A stretch of 5,168 nucleotides of DNA from Nitrospirota bacterium (GTDB taxonomy: Bacteria; Nitrospirota; Thermodesulfovibrionia; Thermodesulfovibrionales; UBA6898): the NCBI GenBank assembly GCA_029858145.1, contig JAOUFP010000238.1, positions 1 through 5,168 on the forward strand, written 5' to 3'. Each line of letters opens with the position of its first letter. The stretch's first letter is position 1. The position numbers were made by a program, and so were the translations under genes. The notes beneath the pieces are model-generated. The model searched no databases. It was given only the letters and a program-made list of their open reading frames with translations, and was not told the origin of the DNA. Shown here piece by piece: positions 5,094 through 5,168 of this stretch.

Positions 5094-5168
5094 TGCAGCT
5101 ATTAGATTTTAGGCAGCTTTAATATCAGCACTGAGAAGTTCCTTTCCATGGGAATTAAAGGAAGCCAG

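Larger units (their letters stand above)
4657..5168. other. Gene-poor tail (about 510 bases)
   Basis: No confident gene is present. It contains the yciH promoter, an inverted-repeat element (4736-4856), a candidate short membrane peptide (4972-5082), an odd-centred palindrome TGTTGTCAACA (5042-5052), a bulged hairpin (5062-5093) and a pair of imperfect direct repeats, GCAGCTATTA at 5095 and GCAGCTTTAA at 5113. Two minus-strand frames are open from the right edge, one for 19 codons to a TAA and one for 21 codons to a TAA. Either might be the end of a gene lying to the right, but too little is visible to judge. Confidence 0.6.

Overview
The window carries a redox operon cut by the left edge, a small zinc-ribbon gene, two convergent housekeeping-type genes on the minus strand, and a right-hand tail of about 500 bases without a confident gene. 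The gene families (a GlcD/GlcF-like oxidoreductase pair, a geranylgeranyl-reductase-like flavoprotein, a zinc-ribbon protein with a GD-V-H-FG-G-V tail, YceH and YciH) and the moderate base composition suggest an anaerobic or facultative bacterium of the deltaproteobacterial (Desulfobacterota) or Nitrospirota kind. That placement is inference; no rRNA or marker gene is present to confirm it.

Bases 1-2871 (+): three tightly overlapping genes. They are the C-terminal part of an FAD-linked oxidase, an iron-sulfur protein with two ferredoxin-type CxxCxxCxxxCP motifs, and a flavoprotein of the geranylgeranyl reductase / PHBH-like fold. The overlaps (1 base, then 4 bases) imply translational coupling and a shared function. 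A plausible model is that electrons pass from the FAD oxidase through the Fe-S protein to the flavoprotein, which reduces or oxidises an isoprenoid-like or other hydrophobic substrate. The substrate cannot be read from the sequence. Two departures from family norms stand out: the Fe-S protein has a cysteine-free remnant of the CCG domain, and the flavoprotein has GQAAG in place of GDAAG.

Bases 2872-3514: a short intergenic region with a weak promoter candidate, then a 136-residue zinc-ribbon protein. It is followed by a very strong 18-bp hairpin that sits between convergent genes and probably terminates both. A 17-codon reading frame with a perfect Shine-Dalgarno sequence runs exactly through this hairpin.

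Bases 3515-4656 (-): yciH (an eIF1/SUI1-like protein) lies upstream of yceH (DUF480, double winged helix). yciH has an extended -10 promoter placed so that its mRNA would be leaderless. yceH has a strong Shine-Dalgarno with a 7-bp hairpin just ahead of it.

Bases 4657-5168: no confident gene. The tail holds a 121-base inverted-repeat element with 18-bp arms and nested inner stems, a candidate 36-codon single-pass membrane peptide, a bulged hairpin and an odd-centred palindrome. It looks like accessory or eroded intergenic DNA.
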